Positions 5,226 to 5,703 of a DNA stretch of 5,703 nt are shown in pieces. The translations under genes were made by a program, and so were the position numbers. Position 1 is the stretch's first letter; every line of letters starts with the position of its first letter. Source of the DNA: an uncultured Lachnospiraceae bacterium (GTDB lineage: Bacteria > Bacillota > Clostridia > Lachnospirales > Lachnospiraceae); the NCBI GenBank assembly GCA_910586275.1, contig CAJUIM010000162.1:1-5703 (forward strand), written 5' to 3'. The notes below the pieces were generated by a model that did not search any database, was not told the DNA's origin, and saw nothing but the letters and a program-made list of their open reading frames with translations.

Positions 5226-5254
5226 CCACTTGCTTTAAATAATAAAGTGAGTGG
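5226..5254 (+). promoter_or_regulatory. 12-bp dyad overlapping the -35 region of the RelA/SpoT-like gene
   Basis: CCACTTGCTTTA (5226-5237) and TAAAGTGAGTGG (5243-5254) pair fully as plus-strand RNA, with two U-G/G-U wobbles and a five-base loop. It ends inside the candidate -35 hexamer (5252-5257), a position where a bound repressor would block RNA polymerase. Confidence 0.5.
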
Positions 5255-5280
5255 CATATTGTGTCAAAATATGTTATAAT
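5252..5280 (+). promoter_or_regulatory. extended -10 promoter of the RelA/SpoT-like gene
   Basis: TATAAT at 5275-5280 is preceded by TGT (5272-5274), giving an extended -10. The -35 is poor (TGGCAT, 5252-5257, spacing 17), as often seen with extended -10 promoters. The predicted start near 5287 leaves only about five bases before the ATG at 5292. Confidence 0.65.
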
Positions 5281-5291
5281 CTGAATTAGAG

Positions 5292-5703
5292 ATGAGGAAA
5301 ACTCTTAAAATTCTTATTTTAAAAAAATTGGACAGGGAAGAATTTTATAAAGCAGAAGAAACCCAAAGCCTTTTAGACCAGTTTCTTAATCAAGTTGAGC
5401 ATTTTTTTAGAACCAATCCTACTTTGAAAAAGGCAAAAACTATCCATTCAATCAAGTCCCGTCAAAAAGATCCAGAACATTTAAGGGATAAATTGATGAG
5501 AAAATATTCTAAGGGTTTTGTGATAACAAAAGAAACTCTTTTGAAAGAAATTACTGCTTTTGAAGATTGGAAACTGGTCGAATCTCCAAAAGCATATACT
5601 TGGGAAAAAGAGAATCAACAATTTTTTGAAGATTTGGGAATTAAGACGGAAGTAAAAGATACCTATTACACAAGCGTTCATTATGTAGTGAAGCCTAATA
5701 ATG
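5292..5703 (+). CDS. RelA/SpoT-domain protein, 5' part only, synthetase core apparently shortened
   Basis: The visible 137 codons run open to the window end. KKLDREEFYK (11-20) resembles the start of stand-alone RelA/SpoT-domain proteins. IHSIKSRQKDPEHLRDKL (51-68) matches the basic substrate-binding segment of (p)ppGpp synthetases. KAYTW (100-104) and YYTSVHYVVKPNN (125-137) match the later conserved strand. Between residues 88 and 89, where family members normally carry a strand with a D-x-x-G-x-R motif (catalytic Asp) and about 25-30 more residues, the sequence jumps from KEIT to AFEDWKL without a frameshift. If my recollection of the family is right, this copy lacks the catalytic Asp and may be inactive or repurposed. 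The start is uncertain: the ATG at 5292 lacks a Shine-Dalgarno and is nearly leaderless; TTG at 5328 is the alternative. The gene is markedly more A+T-rich than trpB or GH27. Confidence 0.7.
   Translation, partial: MRKTLKILILKKLDREEFYKAEETQSLLDQFLNQVEHFFRTNPTLKKAKTIHSIKSRQKDPEHLRDKLMRKYSKGFVITKETLLKEITAFEDWKLVESPKAYTWEKENQQFFEDLGIKTEVKDTYYTSVHYVVKPNN

Noticed and set aside
1..5703. CRISPR array, rRNA genes or insertion sequence
   Set aside because: No regularly spaced direct repeats, no rRNA-like sequence and no transposase are visible.

Overview
This 5.7 kb window reads as chromosome of a low-to-moderate G+C, anaerobic, probably gut-dwelling Firmicute, most likely Lachnospiraceae (Clostridia). 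The signs are strong AGGAGG-type ribosome binding sites, sigma-A-like promoters, U-tract terminators, a cytoplasmic GH27 glycosidase, a superoxide reductase (typical of anaerobes) and a free-standing TrpB2-type tryptophan synthase beta chain. The lineage is inferred from gene style only and was not checked by a search.

Layout. 1-443: gene-free stretch with a 183-bp imperfect palindrome (78-260), then a promoter and RBS for a small lipoprotein (444-917, +). A clean intrinsic terminator (1004-1029) lies between that gene and a GH27 alpha-galactosidase-like gene (1050-2357, +), with only 20 bp from the terminator to the GH27 start codon. A superoxide reductase gene (2470-2865, -) converges on GH27. 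It has all catalytic iron ligands but a degenerate N-terminal desulforedoxin centre. A 335-bp divergent gap (2866-3200) holds a hairpin in the reductase leader, a promoter for trpB, and a six-codon reading frame with two Trp codons ahead of trpB (3201-4583, +). Then comes a gene-free, hairpin-rich stretch (4584-4921), a strong promoter, tRNA-Arg(ACG) (4997-5070) and its terminator. Downstream of the tRNA the DNA becomes distinctly A+T-rich, with two dyads, a promoter and the 5' part of a RelA/SpoT-domain gene (5292->5703). That gene appears to lack the central part of the synthetase core.

The genes do not form one pathway. Each looks like a separate transcription unit: carbohydrate salvage (GH27), oxygen defence (superoxide reductase), tryptophan or indole metabolism (TrpB2), and a nucleotide-alarmone-type protein beside a tRNA gene. 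The last could mark the edge of a horizontally acquired segment. The most interesting points are the Trp-codon leader ahead of trpB, the palindromic element whose mismatches all become G-U pairs on the minus strand, and the RelA/SpoT-like gene with its missing core and operator-like dyads.
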